Source: an uncultured Bacilli bacterium (GTDB lineage: Bacteria > Bacillota_I > Bacilli_A > RFN20 > CAG-826). From it: DNA of 64,000 bases. Below are positions 47,167-56,019 of this stretch, in pieces (position 1 is the first letter of the stretch; each line of letters opens with the position of its first letter). The notes under the pieces are model-generated. The model searched no databases, was not told the origin of the DNA, and was given only the letters and a program-made list of their open reading frames with translations. The stretch is taken from positions 17,139 to 81,138 of the forward strand of contig CALVUF010000004.1 in the NCBI GenBank assembly GCA_944363525.1, given 5' to 3'. The position numbers were made by a program, and so were the translations under genes.

Positions 47167-48072
47167 ATGTGCACTGCCTTAACTCTTGCTTCGCCCTCTT
47201 TCCTATTTGGAAGGAATCTCGACCTTGTCGGTAACTTTGGGGAACGGGGTTTATTCGTTTCGCCTAACTATCCCCTTCGTTTCTCTTCTGGGGAAATAAT
47301 GAATGAGCATCCTTCAATGTTAGGCATCGGGGCTAGAGGCGGTGATTTCCCTCTTTTTGCGGAAGCCATCTCCTCCACTGGGCTCGCGGTCGCGGGGCTC
47401 AATTATCCTGGCTTGGCCTGTTTTAGCCCTAAAGGCCAAGTGGCCCAATACGAATTCATCGCCTATGTCTTGGCTCATTATAAGAAGGCCGAGGAGGCCG
47501 CTTCGGCCATTAAGGGAATGCTGATCAACGACCATCCCTTCGCCCCCAAGATGGGGCCGGCTCCCCTGCATTATCTAGTCTCCGATGCCCATTCCTCTTT
47601 CGTTATTGAACAGGAGAAAGATGGGATGCACGTCTATCCCAACCCCTATGGCATTTTGACTAATTCACCGGGGTTTTGCATCCAAAAAGCCAATTTAGAC
47701 GGCTTCTCACAACTCCGCAATTCCTATGTTAAAGGGCCTTACGCCGGCTTAGGTTATGGGGCGGTGGGGCTGCCGGGGGATAACTCGCCGCTATCGCGTT
47801 TCGTTCGCCTTAACTTCTATAAAAAGCATCTAGGGGATTTCCAAACCCTAGACAAGGAACTGGTGGCCTTCTTCCATCTCCTATCTAGCGTCCGGGTCGT
47901 GGAAGGCTCGACCTTAGATGAGAATGGGCAAGCGGAAGAAACTATCTATTCTTCCTGTTATGAGGTGGAAGACATGCGGTTATTTGTCCAGACCAAGGAT
48001 TCCCTTTCGGTTAAGGAAATAACTTTTGATAAAGAAAAGGAAGGCTTCTTCGACCTTCCTTTGGATGCTTAA
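47167..48072 (+). CDS. Choloylglycine hydrolase family: bile salt hydrolase-like
   Basis: 301 residues, Ntn-hydrolase fold. Met is followed at once by Cys2, the nucleophile exposed after Met removal. The other conserved residues fall at the expected places: Arg16 and Asp19 (FGRNLDL), Asn79 (AVAGLNYPG), Asn166 (GILTNSPGF) and Arg211 (LPGDNSPLSRFVR). Bile salt hydrolases deconjugate glycine or taurine bile acids; penicillin V acylases share the fold. AGLNYPG rather than a penicillin-acylase-like loop favours bile salts, but that is a lean, not proof. No signal peptide, so cytoplasmic. A single-gene unit divergent from csoR; its end overlaps the convergent ABC gene by 4 nt. Confidence 0.88.
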   Translation: MCTALTLASPSFLFGRNLDLVGNFGERGLFVSPNYPLRFSSGEIMNEHPSMLGIGARGGDFPLFAEAISSTGLAVAGLNYPGLACFSPKGQVAQYEFIAYVLAHYKKAEEAASAIKGMLINDHPFAPKMGPAPLHYLVSDAHSSFVIEQEKDGMHVYPNPYGILTNSPGFCIQKANLDGFSQLRNSYVKGPYAGLGYGAVGLPGDNSPLSRFVRLNFYKKHLGDFQTLDKELVAFFHLLSSVRVVEGSTLDENGQAEETIYSSCYEVEDMRLFVQTKDSLSVKEITFDKEKEGFFDLPLDA

Positions 48073-50144
48073 TCGAGTTCGGACTTGCCAGTCCAGAGCT
48101 CGTAGTAACGGCCCTTTTGGGCAATTAGTTCATCATGGGTTCCCCGTTCGATGATCCGCCCTTTGTCCATGACCATAATGCAGTCGGCGTAACGGACGGT
48201 CGAGAGGCGGTGGGCGATGACGAAGACGGTCTTGCCGGCCATGATGTTGTCCATCCCCTTGCTGATGAGCCGTTCAGTGCGGGTATCGACCGAGGAGGTG
48301 GCTTCATCGAGGATCAGGATAGGCGGATTTCCGACGGCGCATCTAGCGATGCTTAGCAACTGCTTCTGCCCTTGGGATAAAGAGGCGTTGGCCCCATCGA
48401 TGTAGGTGTCATAGCCGTCTTTCAATTTCTCGATGAATTGATCGGCGCAGGCGATCTTGGCCGCATTCTTGCACCGCTCATCATCGGCATGCAAACACCC
48501 GAAGCGGATGTTGTCCATGATGGTCCCGGAGAAGAGGTGGGTATCTTGGAGAACCAAGGTCATCGAGCGGCGCATCGAGACCCGGTCGATGTCTTTTAAA
48601 TCAATCCCATCGATCAATATCTCCCCGGCGTCGATGTCATAGAACCGGGTTAGTAGATTCGTGATGGTGGTCTTGCCCGCCCCGGTTGAACCGACAAGGG
48701 CGATCTTTTGACCCGGATGGGCATAGAGGGTGATGTCATGGAGAATCTGCTGGCCTTTGACGTAGGAGAAGTCGACGTGGCGCATATCGACTTGGCCGAG
48801 GACCGGTTTGGTCTCTATCCCGTTGGTCCAGTAATGTTTCCCGTCTTCTGCTTTGAAGGAACGCCATTTGGCTTTCTGCAAGCTCGGCTCGGGCGGTTGG
48901 TCGATCATCTGGAAGATCCGCTCGGCCCCGGCGAGGGAGGCTTGGACCATGGTCATGAGGTTGGAGATGTTATTGAATGGCCGGGCCAACATCCGTAAGA
49001 GGGCGACATAGGCGACCAGGGTACCGGTTGAGACTTTGATAAAGGGAGCATCGACGGCGATTAAGATGACCCCGAGCATCGTGACTAAGGCCGTATTCAA
49101 ATTATTGATGTTATTGACGATCGGGACGTTGGCGGAGCTTAAGAACACCGACTTCTTGTTATGGATGGTGTGGCGATAATCAATCGACTTAAAGATCTCC
49201 ATCATGTCGTCTTCTTTAGAGAAGCATTTGACGACCTTGAGGCCGGATAAGACTTCTTCGCTTAAGCCATTGAACTCACCCATCGAGATCTGGGTCTCGG
49301 AGAAGGCGTTGACCGAGTGGTGGACGTTGTTGGCCACGATGATCATGGCTATCGCTTCCATGAAGAGGGCGACCAGGGCCAAGAACCAGTTGAGGGTGAA
49401 TAAGAAGATGACGATCCCAAAAAGCATGACGATCGAGGTGAACATCTCCATGATGCCAGAGTTAAAGAATTGGGCGAGGTTATCAACGTCATTGGTGAAG
49501 CGGGACATGATGTCGCCATGGGGAGTCCCATCGAAATAGCTTAAGGGCAAGGACTCCATCTTCTTGAACATGTCGTTCCGTAGCCTCATCAAGGAATTGG
49601 TCCCGATTTTGGTCATCAATAAGACCTGGGCGATGGAGCAGAGAAAACCTAATAAGTAAAGCCCCGCCAAGACGACGATGACCAATACTAACACCTTGAC
49701 CGACTGGCCGAGGATATCGGCCGACTGCCAATCGACGAAGTCAAAGAGGATGGAATTGAAAGGCGAGGATGACAAGGCTTCGGATTTATATCCTTCGAAG
49801 GAGCCGTATTGCCCCCAGTCGCCGCGCATGGCGAAGACGGCCGGGTTCAAGAGCCCGTCGACCAGCGGGGCCGAGACGAAGCCGCCGATCAAGTTGATGA
49901 GGATCATCAAGACGGTGACGAAGGCGGCGACGAAGAGCATCCACTTATCGCCTTTGAGGTAGGAGAAGACCCTTAATAGCGATCCCCAGGAATGCTTGGG
50001 CTTGCCATAGCCTTTCTTCCGCTTGCCGTAGGTTTCGTTAATTTCCTTATAGCCGGCTTCTCCGCAGGTGAACTGGATGTCGACCCCGTTGATGGTCTCG
50101 CCCCGGCCGGCGGTGTTGATGCCTTTGTACTTATAGAACTTCAT
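48069..50144 (-). CDS. ABC exporter subunit, catalytic half of a heterodimer
   Basis: 691 residues: a 75-residue N-terminal extension (KFYKYKGINTAGRGETING, then basic), six membrane helices (about 75-380) and a nucleotide-binding domain. Walker A GSTGAGKTT, Q-loop VLQDTHLFSGTI, signature LSQGQKQLLSIAR, Walker B ILILDEATSSVD with the catalytic Glu, and switch His in VIAHRLSTVR. All canonical. Together with the gene before it (1 nt away, same strand) it forms a BmrCD/LmrCD-type heterodimeric exporter of drugs, peptides or lipids; the substrate is unknown. Confidence 0.93.
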   Translation of the reverse strand: MKFYKYKGINTAGRGETINGVDIQFTCGEAGYKEINETYGKRKKGYGKPKHSWGSLLRVFSYLKGDKWMLFVAAFVTVLMILINLIGGFVSAPLVDGLLNPAVFAMRGDWGQYGSFEGYKSEALSSSPFNSILFDFVDWQSADILGQSVKVLVLVIVVLAGLYLLGFLCSIAQVLLMTKIGTNSLMRLRNDMFKKMESLPLSYFDGTPHGDIMSRFTNDVDNLAQFFNSGIMEMFTSIVMLFGIVIFLFTLNWFLALVALFMEAIAMIIVANNVHHSVNAFSETQISMGEFNGLSEEVLSGLKVVKCFSKEDDMMEIFKSIDYRHTIHNKKSVFLSSANVPIVNNINNLNTALVTMLGVILIAVDAPFIKVSTGTLVAYVALLRMLARPFNNISNLMTMVQASLAGAERIFQMIDQPPEPSLQKAKWRSFKAEDGKHYWTNGIETKPVLGQVDMRHVDFSYVKGQQILHDITLYAHPGQKIALVGSTGAGKTTITNLLTRFYDIDAGEILIDGIDLKDIDRVSMRRSMTLVLQDTHLFSGTIMDNIRFGCLHADDERCKNAAKIACADQFIEKLKDGYDTYIDGANASLSQGQKQLLSIARCAVGNPPILILDEATSSVDTRTERLISKGMDNIMAGKTVFVIAHRLSTVRYADCIMVMDKGRIIERGTHDELIAQKGRYYELWTGKSELD

Positions 50145-50145
50145 C

Positions 50146-52071
50146 TTATTCGACCCCCTTGGCTTGGATATCGGCGATCTCTTGGTAGAGGGCGCAGTCT
50201 TTCATCAGTTGCTCATGGGTCCCGTAACCGACCATCTTTCCGTTATCGAGGACCAAGATCTTGTCGCAGCGTTTCACCGAGTCGATCCGCTGGGCAATCA
50301 TGAAGACGGTGGTGGACTTCAAACTGGTGGCCAATTGGTCCTGAATCTTTCGGCTGGTCTCCATGTCGCAGGCCGAGACCGAATCGTCGAGGATGAGGAT
50401 CTTCGGCTGTTTGATGACGGCCCGGGCAATGCAAAGCCGTTGCTTTTGCCCGCCCGACACCGATTTGCCCCCTTGGGCGACCGGGGTGTCGAGCCCGTCT
50501 TTGAACCGGCTCACGAACTCGGAGGCGCAGGCGATGTCCAAAGCTTTATTGATTTCGTCGTCGCTGGCGTTTTTCTTTCCCCATTGGATGTTGCTCCTGA
50601 TCGTTCCGGTGAAAAGGACGTTGTTTTGTAAGACGACCCCGATTTCCTCCCGGAGGGCGGAAAGCGAATAGTCTTTGACGTTGTGGCCGCCGATGAGGAC
50701 TTCGCCTAAGGTCGCGTCATAAAGTCTTGGTATTAGATTGACCAAGGAGGATTTTCCAGACCCCGTGCCCCCGATGATGCCGATCTTCTCCCCGGCTTGG
50801 ATATGGAGGTTGATGGGCCCGACGGCCGGCTTGCTGGGATCCTTTAAATAGGAGAAGACCAGATCTTTGAACTCGACGTCGGCCCCGGACAGATGGTCGG
50901 GGTCGAAGTCAGCGGTCTTGGGCTTCGGGGTATAGGAGATATCGATCTCTTCGCATAAGACCCGGTCGATCCGTTCTTTGGAAGCTTCGGCCCTGGAATA
51001 GAACTGAACGATCATCGAAAGGAAGGAGAAGGACATGGTGAGGACGGCGGCGTAGCTAGTGAGCATGGTGAGCTCGCCGGCATCGAATAGGGGATTGCCG
51101 TTATTGAACATGGTCCAGATGGCGTTGGGGTCGGCTTGGACGGAATAAAGCATCGAGAAGCCGCCGAGCAGCTGGATGATGGCGATGACGATGTTGATGG
51201 TTAAGGTGGTGATGGCGCTCGACATGCCTAGCCGGGAGACCGAGGAATAGGTGATGTCGGTCAGTTCGCCATTGGCCTTTTCGAACTTCTGCTGCATATA
51301 CCCTTCGCGGCAGAAGGCTTTGACCTCGCGGATGCCCTCGGTGTCTTCCTCGACGTTGTGGTTGACCGCGTCGATGGCGCTTTGGGTCAAGACGAACTGG
51401 GGCTTGGTCTTCTTGATTATGTAGCAGATGATGAGGAACCCGATGGCGACAAGGGGCAAAGCGATGCAGCCGATGAGCCAATTGAGGGAGAAGATGAAGA
51501 TGAAGGCGATGGCGGCGACCATGCTCTGCTTGAACCCCATCCGGACCATCATCATGACGAAGAAACGGATGTTGTTGCAGTCGTTGGACAGCATGGTGGT
51601 CAATTTGCTGACTGGGAAGTCGCCGATATTGGAGAAGGAGAACTGCTCGGCCTTATAGAAGACGGTGTTGCGGAGCCGTTCGATGTAATCGCTGGAGATG
51701 ACGGCCGAAAGCTTCATCCCGGCCAACTGGCAGGCGATGGCGAGTAACGAGCAGGCGATCATGAGGCCGCCATAAAGCCAGACGTAATAGAGGTTGGGCT
51801 GATCAAAGCCGCCCCCGATGACGATCGGCTGGGGCAAGCCCATGGCGTTGAGGTTGCCATATCCCTCTAAGCCATTCCGGATCATTAAGCCGGAAAGGAA
51901 GGGGATCATGAGCTCGAAGAAGGCGTCGAAGAGGATGACGAAGAAATCGACGATGATTAGCCGCCAGCTGGGCTTTAGGCATTCGATGTAAATGGGTAAA
52001 GTCCGCTTGGCGTCTTTTTTGTCGATCTCGGCATCGCGCGCCGAATAGGTTAAGGTGGAATCGGATTTCAT
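50146..52071 (-). CDS. ABC exporter subunit with degenerate ATP site
   Basis: 641 residues: membrane domain (about 35-340) and nucleotide-binding domain with Walker A GGTGSGKSSL, Q-loop VLQNNVLFTGTI, signature VSGGQKQRLCIARA. Walker B reads ILILDDSVSACD, with Asp in place of the catalytic Glu, and the switch motif is MIAQRIDSV, with Gln in place of His. This is the pattern of the non-catalytic partner in heterodimeric exporters. First gene of the pair; TAAAAT (52081-52086) stands 9 nt before the ATG without a ribosome binding site. Confidence 0.93.
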   Translation of the reverse strand: MKSDSTLTYSARDAEIDKKDAKRTLPIYIECLKPSWRLIIVDFFVILFDAFFELMIPFLSGLMIRNGLEGYGNLNAMGLPQPIVIGGGFDQPNLYYVWLYGGLMIACSLLAIACQLAGMKLSAVISSDYIERLRNTVFYKAEQFSFSNIGDFPVSKLTTMLSNDCNNIRFFVMMMVRMGFKQSMVAAIAFIFIFSLNWLIGCIALPLVAIGFLIICYIIKKTKPQFVLTQSAIDAVNHNVEEDTEGIREVKAFCREGYMQQKFEKANGELTDITYSSVSRLGMSSAITTLTINIVIAIIQLLGGFSMLYSVQADPNAIWTMFNNGNPLFDAGELTMLTSYAAVLTMSFSFLSMIVQFYSRAEASKERIDRVLCEEIDISYTPKPKTADFDPDHLSGADVEFKDLVFSYLKDPSKPAVGPINLHIQAGEKIGIIGGTGSGKSSLVNLIPRLYDATLGEVLIGGHNVKDYSLSALREEIGVVLQNNVLFTGTIRSNIQWGKKNASDDEINKALDIACASEFVSRFKDGLDTPVAQGGKSVSGGQKQRLCIARAVIKQPKILILDDSVSACDMETSRKIQDQLATSLKSTTVFMIAQRIDSVKRCDKILVLDNGKMVGYGTHEQLMKDCALYQEIADIQAKGVE

Positions 52072-52140
52072 AGCGGACGCATTTTAGTTCGCTTGTTCTT
52101 CCTTTGGAAGGGGGAAATACACATTTGCCGTTTTTACTTC

Positions 52141-52169
52141 TTTAACCATCCGTTCATAGTGGTTAATAT
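52141..52169 (+). promoter_or_regulatory. Promoter of the MntP-like gene, predicted leaderless
   Basis: TTTAAC (52141-52146), 17-nt spacer, TAATAT (52164-52169), 9 nt before the ATG; no Shine-Dalgarno. The nt just before the ATG (GCCGCCGT) resemble those before the LtaS-like gene (GCCCGCCGT). Confidence 0.5.
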
Positions 52170-52178
52170 AGCCGCCGT

Positions 52179-52745
52179 ATGGATTGGCCTTTGATTATCA
52201 TCACTTCCTTCAATATGGCGATCGACGCCTCGGTCACCAACGCCTGCAACGCGGTCCGGACTGGCTTGAGGAAGTGGGGCTTATTGCTTTTGGCCGCCTT
52301 CTTATTTGGCTTGTTCCAAGCGGTCATGCCGACGATCGGCTATTTCATCGGCTATGCCTTCCGCGATGCTTTAGAGACCTATATCCCTTTTATCGCCTTT
52401 GGCCTCTTGACGTTATTGGCCATTAAGAGTTTGGTTGATTTCATCAAGGAATTGCGGTCTTCTGAGGAGGAAAACTCCGGGGAACTCCGGATTCCCGAAG
52501 TCCTTTTCCAAGCGGTCGCCACCTCAATCGACGCTTTGTGCATCGGCTTCACTTTCCTTTCCTATTCGATTCCGGAAGCCCTTATTGTCTTTGCATGCAT
52601 CGGCGGGATTACCTTCGCGGTTTCCTTTGGGTGCGCTTTGCTCGGCTCAATCTTATCCCGTCCTTTGAAGCGGTACGCGGGGCTGATATCCGCCATCGTT
52701 TTCTTCGGGATTGGGCTTAAGATCCTCCTCGAAGCCATCTTATAG
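52179..52745 (+). CDS. MntP-family manganese efflux pump-like protein
   Basis: 188 residues, six hydrophobic segments in two inverted halves. Each half carries the family's Asp motif: FNMAIDASVTNACNAV (about residues 11-26) and AVATSIDALCIGFTFLSY (about 111-128). MntP (YebN) exports Mn(II), relevant where copper export is also found. The loop between the halves (RSSEEENSGELRIPE) is acidic. Single-gene unit. The family call rests on topology and these motifs; the metal is inferred. Confidence 0.85.
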   Translation: MDWPLIIITSFNMAIDASVTNACNAVRTGLRKWGLLLLAAFLFGLFQAVMPTIGYFIGYAFRDALETYIPFIAFGLLTLLAIKSLVDFIKELRSSEEENSGELRIPEVLFQAVATSIDALCIGFTFLSYSIPEALIVFACIGGITFAVSFGCALLGSILSRPLKRYAGLISAIVFFGIGLKILLEAIL

Positions 52746-52784
52746 GCGGGTTATTTCTTTATAGAAATACTTTGGTTTGTGCTA

Positions 52785-52790
52785 TATACT
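52785..52790 (+). promoter_or_regulatory. -10 box of the LtaS-like gene, predicted leaderless
   Basis: TATACT, preceded by a TG at short distance (TGTGCTA), 10 nt before the ATG, with AGCCCGCCGT between and no ribosome binding site. Confidence 0.55.
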
Positions 52791-52800
52791 AGCCCGCCGT

Positions 52801-54726
52801 ATGGAAAACGAAACGAGCAAAAAGCACACCGTAAAGAAAACATTCAAGGTCATTGGGGTCGTTTTGGGCCTTCTTTTGGCGGTTCTGTTCTTCTTCGGCT
52901 TTTTCTCGATTCTTTGGGTCATGCGGACCTTCCCTTACGTCTCGGTGCCGGAAGTCATCGCCACCTTGGTTTCCCTCGGCGGGGCCCCGGCTTCCTCAAT
53001 CACGCCTTTCATCTATGCCGCGGTTTTGCCGACCATCGGGGTGGCGGCGGTCATTGGGGTCAGCTACCTTTTGCTTTATCTATTCAAGGTAAAGCGGCGG
53101 AACCTCATCTGTTTATTGACCTTCGGCTTAGCCGGCTTAGTGGCGGTCGTTCCGTCTTTGGCGGCCTTTTGGAATTACCTCGATTTGACCACCTACATTA
53201 AGTCGATGATGACCGAGTCCTCTTTCGTCGATGAGCATTACGTCGACCCGGCCAACGTCGATGTCGAAGCCCCGGAGCAGAAACGGAACCTCATCTTCCT
53301 CTTCCTCGAATCGATGGAGACCACTTATTCGGATAAAGAAAACGGTGGTTATTTCGATACCAACTTCATCCCGGAATTGACTGAGCTAGCCGAGACCTAT
53401 GACGATTTCTCCGGCGATTCGGTTACGTTAAACGGGTCCCATTGCCTCGAATACACTTCCTGGACGATGGCGGCGATGTTCGCCCATACCTCCGGCTTGC
53501 CCTTCAAGACTATCTTGGGTCAAAACAACATGGATACCCAGGAGAGCTTCTTCCCCAACGTCATGTCCTTAGGGGACGTCTTGGCTAAGGACGGCTATGA
53601 CCAGACCTTCTTCTGCGGGTCGGACGCGACGTTCGGCGGACGCCGTCTTTACCTTTCCGAGCATGGGGATTTCACCATCCGGGATTATGTCTACTACCAT
53701 AACCTTTCTTCTTCTGACCCCAACCACGTCAACCACGATGGCTGGTGGGGGTTCGAGGATTACCATCTCTTCGATTTCCTTAAGCAAGCGGTGCTGAGCA
53801 AGCAGGACGCGGCCAAAGCCGGGCGGCCCTTTAATATCACCGGCTTGACCGTCGATACCCATTTCAACAATGGCGGGAAAGGGGAGGATGGCCATCCGTG
53901 CCCTTATTGCGATGAAACCCTGGTGGAGGAAAACCAATATGGGGGCGTCATTTCCTGTTCCTCCCGCCAAGTCGGCCAGTTCGTCGATTGGTTTTATTCC
54001 TCCGGCGCGGTCGATAAGGAAGTGAGCGACAATACGACCATGGTCCTAGTGGGCGACCACATCTCCATGAGCGCCCGTTGGCTCGACGAGGCGAAGAAAG
54101 ACGGCTTCGACCGGCGGACTTATTATTGCTTCATCAATTCGGCGGTGGAAGTCGATCCCTCGATGGAGCATACGGCCCGCGATTACTGCGCCTTCGACAC
54201 TTACCCGACCACCTTGGCGGCCTTAGGCTATACGGTGCCGGGCGACCGGTTGGCCCTCGGGACCAATCTCTATTCCGCCACCCCGACTTTATTGGAGCAA
54301 TTCGGGGTCGAGACGGTCGATGAGGAGATCCAGAATCGGAGCGAGACCCTTGAATCCCTCCTAGAGGTCGATGAGTTCAACTTAACCTATTTGGCCAGGA
54401 AAGGCTGGCTCCCGACCGCGACCCCAAATATCGAGGTTGAGGAGGATCGAATCCATGCCGTCTTAGCCGACATCGGCAAGCCGGTGGAGCTTAGGGAGGA
54501 TTTCAGCGGGGCCGAGGTGACGATCGAAGCCATCGGCGGCAACTCCAAGACCTTCGCCTTAGAGAAACTTAACGACAACTGGAACTATGGGGTTGAGATC
54601 CAGCTTGAGGAATTGCCCCCGGCCAAAGCCTGGGGGTATAAAGCCGAGTTCCATCTAATTGGGGAAAGAAGCGGCAATGCCTACTCTTTCGATGCCGTCA
54701 CCTTCGACCTCGATTCCCTATCTTAA
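52801..54726 (+). CDS. LtaS-like phosphoglycerol transferase / sulfatase-fold membrane enzyme
   Basis: 641 residues. A short basic N-terminus, three or four membrane segments (about 14-145), then an extracellular alkaline-phosphatase-like domain. The metal-binding Glu170 is in FLFLESMETTYSD and the catalytic Thr222 in EYTSWTMAAMFAHTSGLPF; LVGDHISMSARW carries the later Asp-His ligands. Such enzymes transfer glycerol phosphate from phosphatidylglycerol to make lipoteichoic acid or to decorate glycans. It has fewer membrane helices before the catalytic domain than the five of classical LtaS, and a C-terminal beta-rich extension (about 530-641). A cytosolic-sided role is excluded by topology. 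Confidence 0.85.
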   Translation: MENETSKKHTVKKTFKVIGVVLGLLLAVLFFFGFFSILWVMRTFPYVSVPEVIATLVSLGGAPASSITPFIYAAVLPTIGVAAVIGVSYLLLYLFKVKRRNLICLLTFGLAGLVAVVPSLAAFWNYLDLTTYIKSMMTESSFVDEHYVDPANVDVEAPEQKRNLIFLFLESMETTYSDKENGGYFDTNFIPELTELAETYDDFSGDSVTLNGSHCLEYTSWTMAAMFAHTSGLPFKTILGQNNMDTQESFFPNVMSLGDVLAKDGYDQTFFCGSDATFGGRRLYLSEHGDFTIRDYVYYHNLSSSDPNHVNHDGWWGFEDYHLFDFLKQAVLSKQDAAKAGRPFNITGLTVDTHFNNGGKGEDGHPCPYCDETLVEENQYGGVISCSSRQVGQFVDWFYSSGAVDKEVSDNTTMVLVGDHISMSARWLDEAKKDGFDRRTYYCFINSAVEVDPSMEHTARDYCAFDTYPTTLAALGYTVPGDRLALGTNLYSATPTLLEQFGVETVDEEIQNRSETLESLLEVDEFNLTYLARKGWLPTATPNIEVEEDRIHAVLADIGKPVELREDFSGAEVTIEAIGGNSKTFALEKLNDNWNYGVEIQLEELPPAKAWGYKAEFHLIGERSGNAYSFDAVTFDLDSLS

Positions 54727-54732
54727 TTTCTG

Positions 54733-54766
54733 AGCCTTCGGGTATAATCAGCTCGGAGGCTTTTTT
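54733..54766 (+). terminator. Terminator hairpin carrying the next gene's promoter in its loop
   Basis: AGCCTTCG (54733-54740) pairs with CGGAGGCT (54754-54761; one G-T pair), followed by TTTTTT. The loop holds TATAAT (54743-54748), the likely -10 box of the aminopeptidase gene, and the 3' arm CGGAGG could serve as its ribosome binding site, 12 nt before the ATG. Confidence 0.7.
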
Positions 54767-54771
54767 AAAAC

Positions 54772-56019
54772 ATGGATGCATATCGAGATTTCCTTCTAGA
54801 GGCGTTAAAGGCCTCCGCCTCTTTCTACGTCAACGCGGCCTTAGTCGAAAAGAAACTGAAAGAGGCGGGATTTACGGAGAGTTTGACTGATCCTTGCTTC
54901 TATTTGAATCGGCAGGGCGGGGCGGTTTTGGCGGTCAAAATGCCTGCAAGAATGGTGAAGCCTTATTTCAAGGTGTATGCCGCCCATATTGATTCGCCTT
55001 GCCTGAAGCTGAAGGCTAATCCCGTCTTGAACCAAGCCGGTTGCAGCGTGCTGCAATGCGAGCCCTATGGGGGATTGATCTATGCTTCCTATTTCGACCG
55101 TCCTTTGTATTTATCGGGGATGGTCTATTGCCTTGAAGATGGGAAGCCGGTTGGCCATTTAGTCGACGGGGAAACCCCTTTCGCCTATTTGCCTAGACTT
55201 GCCATCCATTATGACCGGGAGGTCAATAACCATAATGAGATAAACGCCAATAAAGACCTCCGCCCGCTCGTCAGCCATAGCGAGGATTTCGATTTCAATG
55301 GTTATCTGCTTTCCCTTTTCCCGAAAGCCAGCAAAGTTCTTAGCCATGACCTCTACCTCATCGTTAAGGAAACCCCGACTTTCGTTGGTCAGGGGAAGGA
55401 TCTGCTTTCCTCACCCCGGCTTGATGACCTCGGCGGGGCTTATCCGGGGCTATATGGCTTCCTTCAATCCCCCAATGCCGAAGAGGATGAGATCAAAGTC
55501 TTGGCCTTATTCGCTTCCGAGGAAGTGGGGTCAGCGACCTATTTCGGGGCCGAAGGGGGTTTGTTGGTCGAAACTTTGAATCGGCTGGCTAAGCATTATG
55601 GCTTTGATTTGGATGAGGCCTTGCCTTCTTCCTTCTTGGTCTCGAGCGATGGAGCCCATGCTGGCCATCCTTCCCATCCCGATTTAGAGGACCCGACCTG
55701 CGCGGTCCGGCTCGGCCGGGGGCTTTGCTTCAAGCGCAGCGCCTCCGCCGCCTATTCGACCTTCGCCTATACCGAAGCAGTGGGGAAGGCGATTTGCTTA
55801 AAGGAAGGAATTCCTTATCAGGATTTCGCTACCCGAAGCGACCTCCGTTCCGGCTCAACCTTGGCTTCCATTTCCAATACCCGCCTTTCGATCCCGTCCG
55901 TTGATCTGGGTATTCCAATGCTCGCGATGCATTCTTCGGTCGAGGTTGCCTCTTATCTAGATTTATTATGGATGGAGAAGTTTGCCAAGGCCTATTTCGA
56001 TCGGGAGATTGAGCAATGA
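54772..56019 (+). CDS. M18-family aminopeptidase (aspartyl aminopeptidase)
   Basis: 415 residues. Dizinc cytosolic peptidase that removes N-terminal acidic residues. Zinc ligands and catalytic residues: VYAAHIDSPCLKLKANPV (first His, Asp), SPRLDDLGGAYPGLYGF (bridging Asp), LALFASEEVGSATYFGAEGG (Glu pair), LVSSDGAHAGHPSHPD (Asp, the DGAHA-HP motif) and IPMLAMHSSVEVASYLDL (last His). The central TET-type insertion is present. It may process peptides taken up from the gut. It overlaps the kinase gene by 4 nt. Confidence 0.95.
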   Translation: MDAYRDFLLEALKASASFYVNAALVEKKLKEAGFTESLTDPCFYLNRQGGAVLAVKMPARMVKPYFKVYAAHIDSPCLKLKANPVLNQAGCSVLQCEPYGGLIYASYFDRPLYLSGMVYCLEDGKPVGHLVDGETPFAYLPRLAIHYDREVNNHNEINANKDLRPLVSHSEDFDFNGYLLSLFPKASKVLSHDLYLIVKETPTFVGQGKDLLSSPRLDDLGGAYPGLYGFLQSPNAEEDEIKVLALFASEEVGSATYFGAEGGLLVETLNRLAKHYGFDLDEALPSSFLVSSDGAHAGHPSHPDLEDPTCAVRLGRGLCFKRSASAAYSTFAYTEAVGKAICLKEGIPYQDFATRSDLRSGSTLASISNTRLSIPSVDLGIPMLAMHSSVEVASYLDLLWMEKFAKAYFDREIEQ

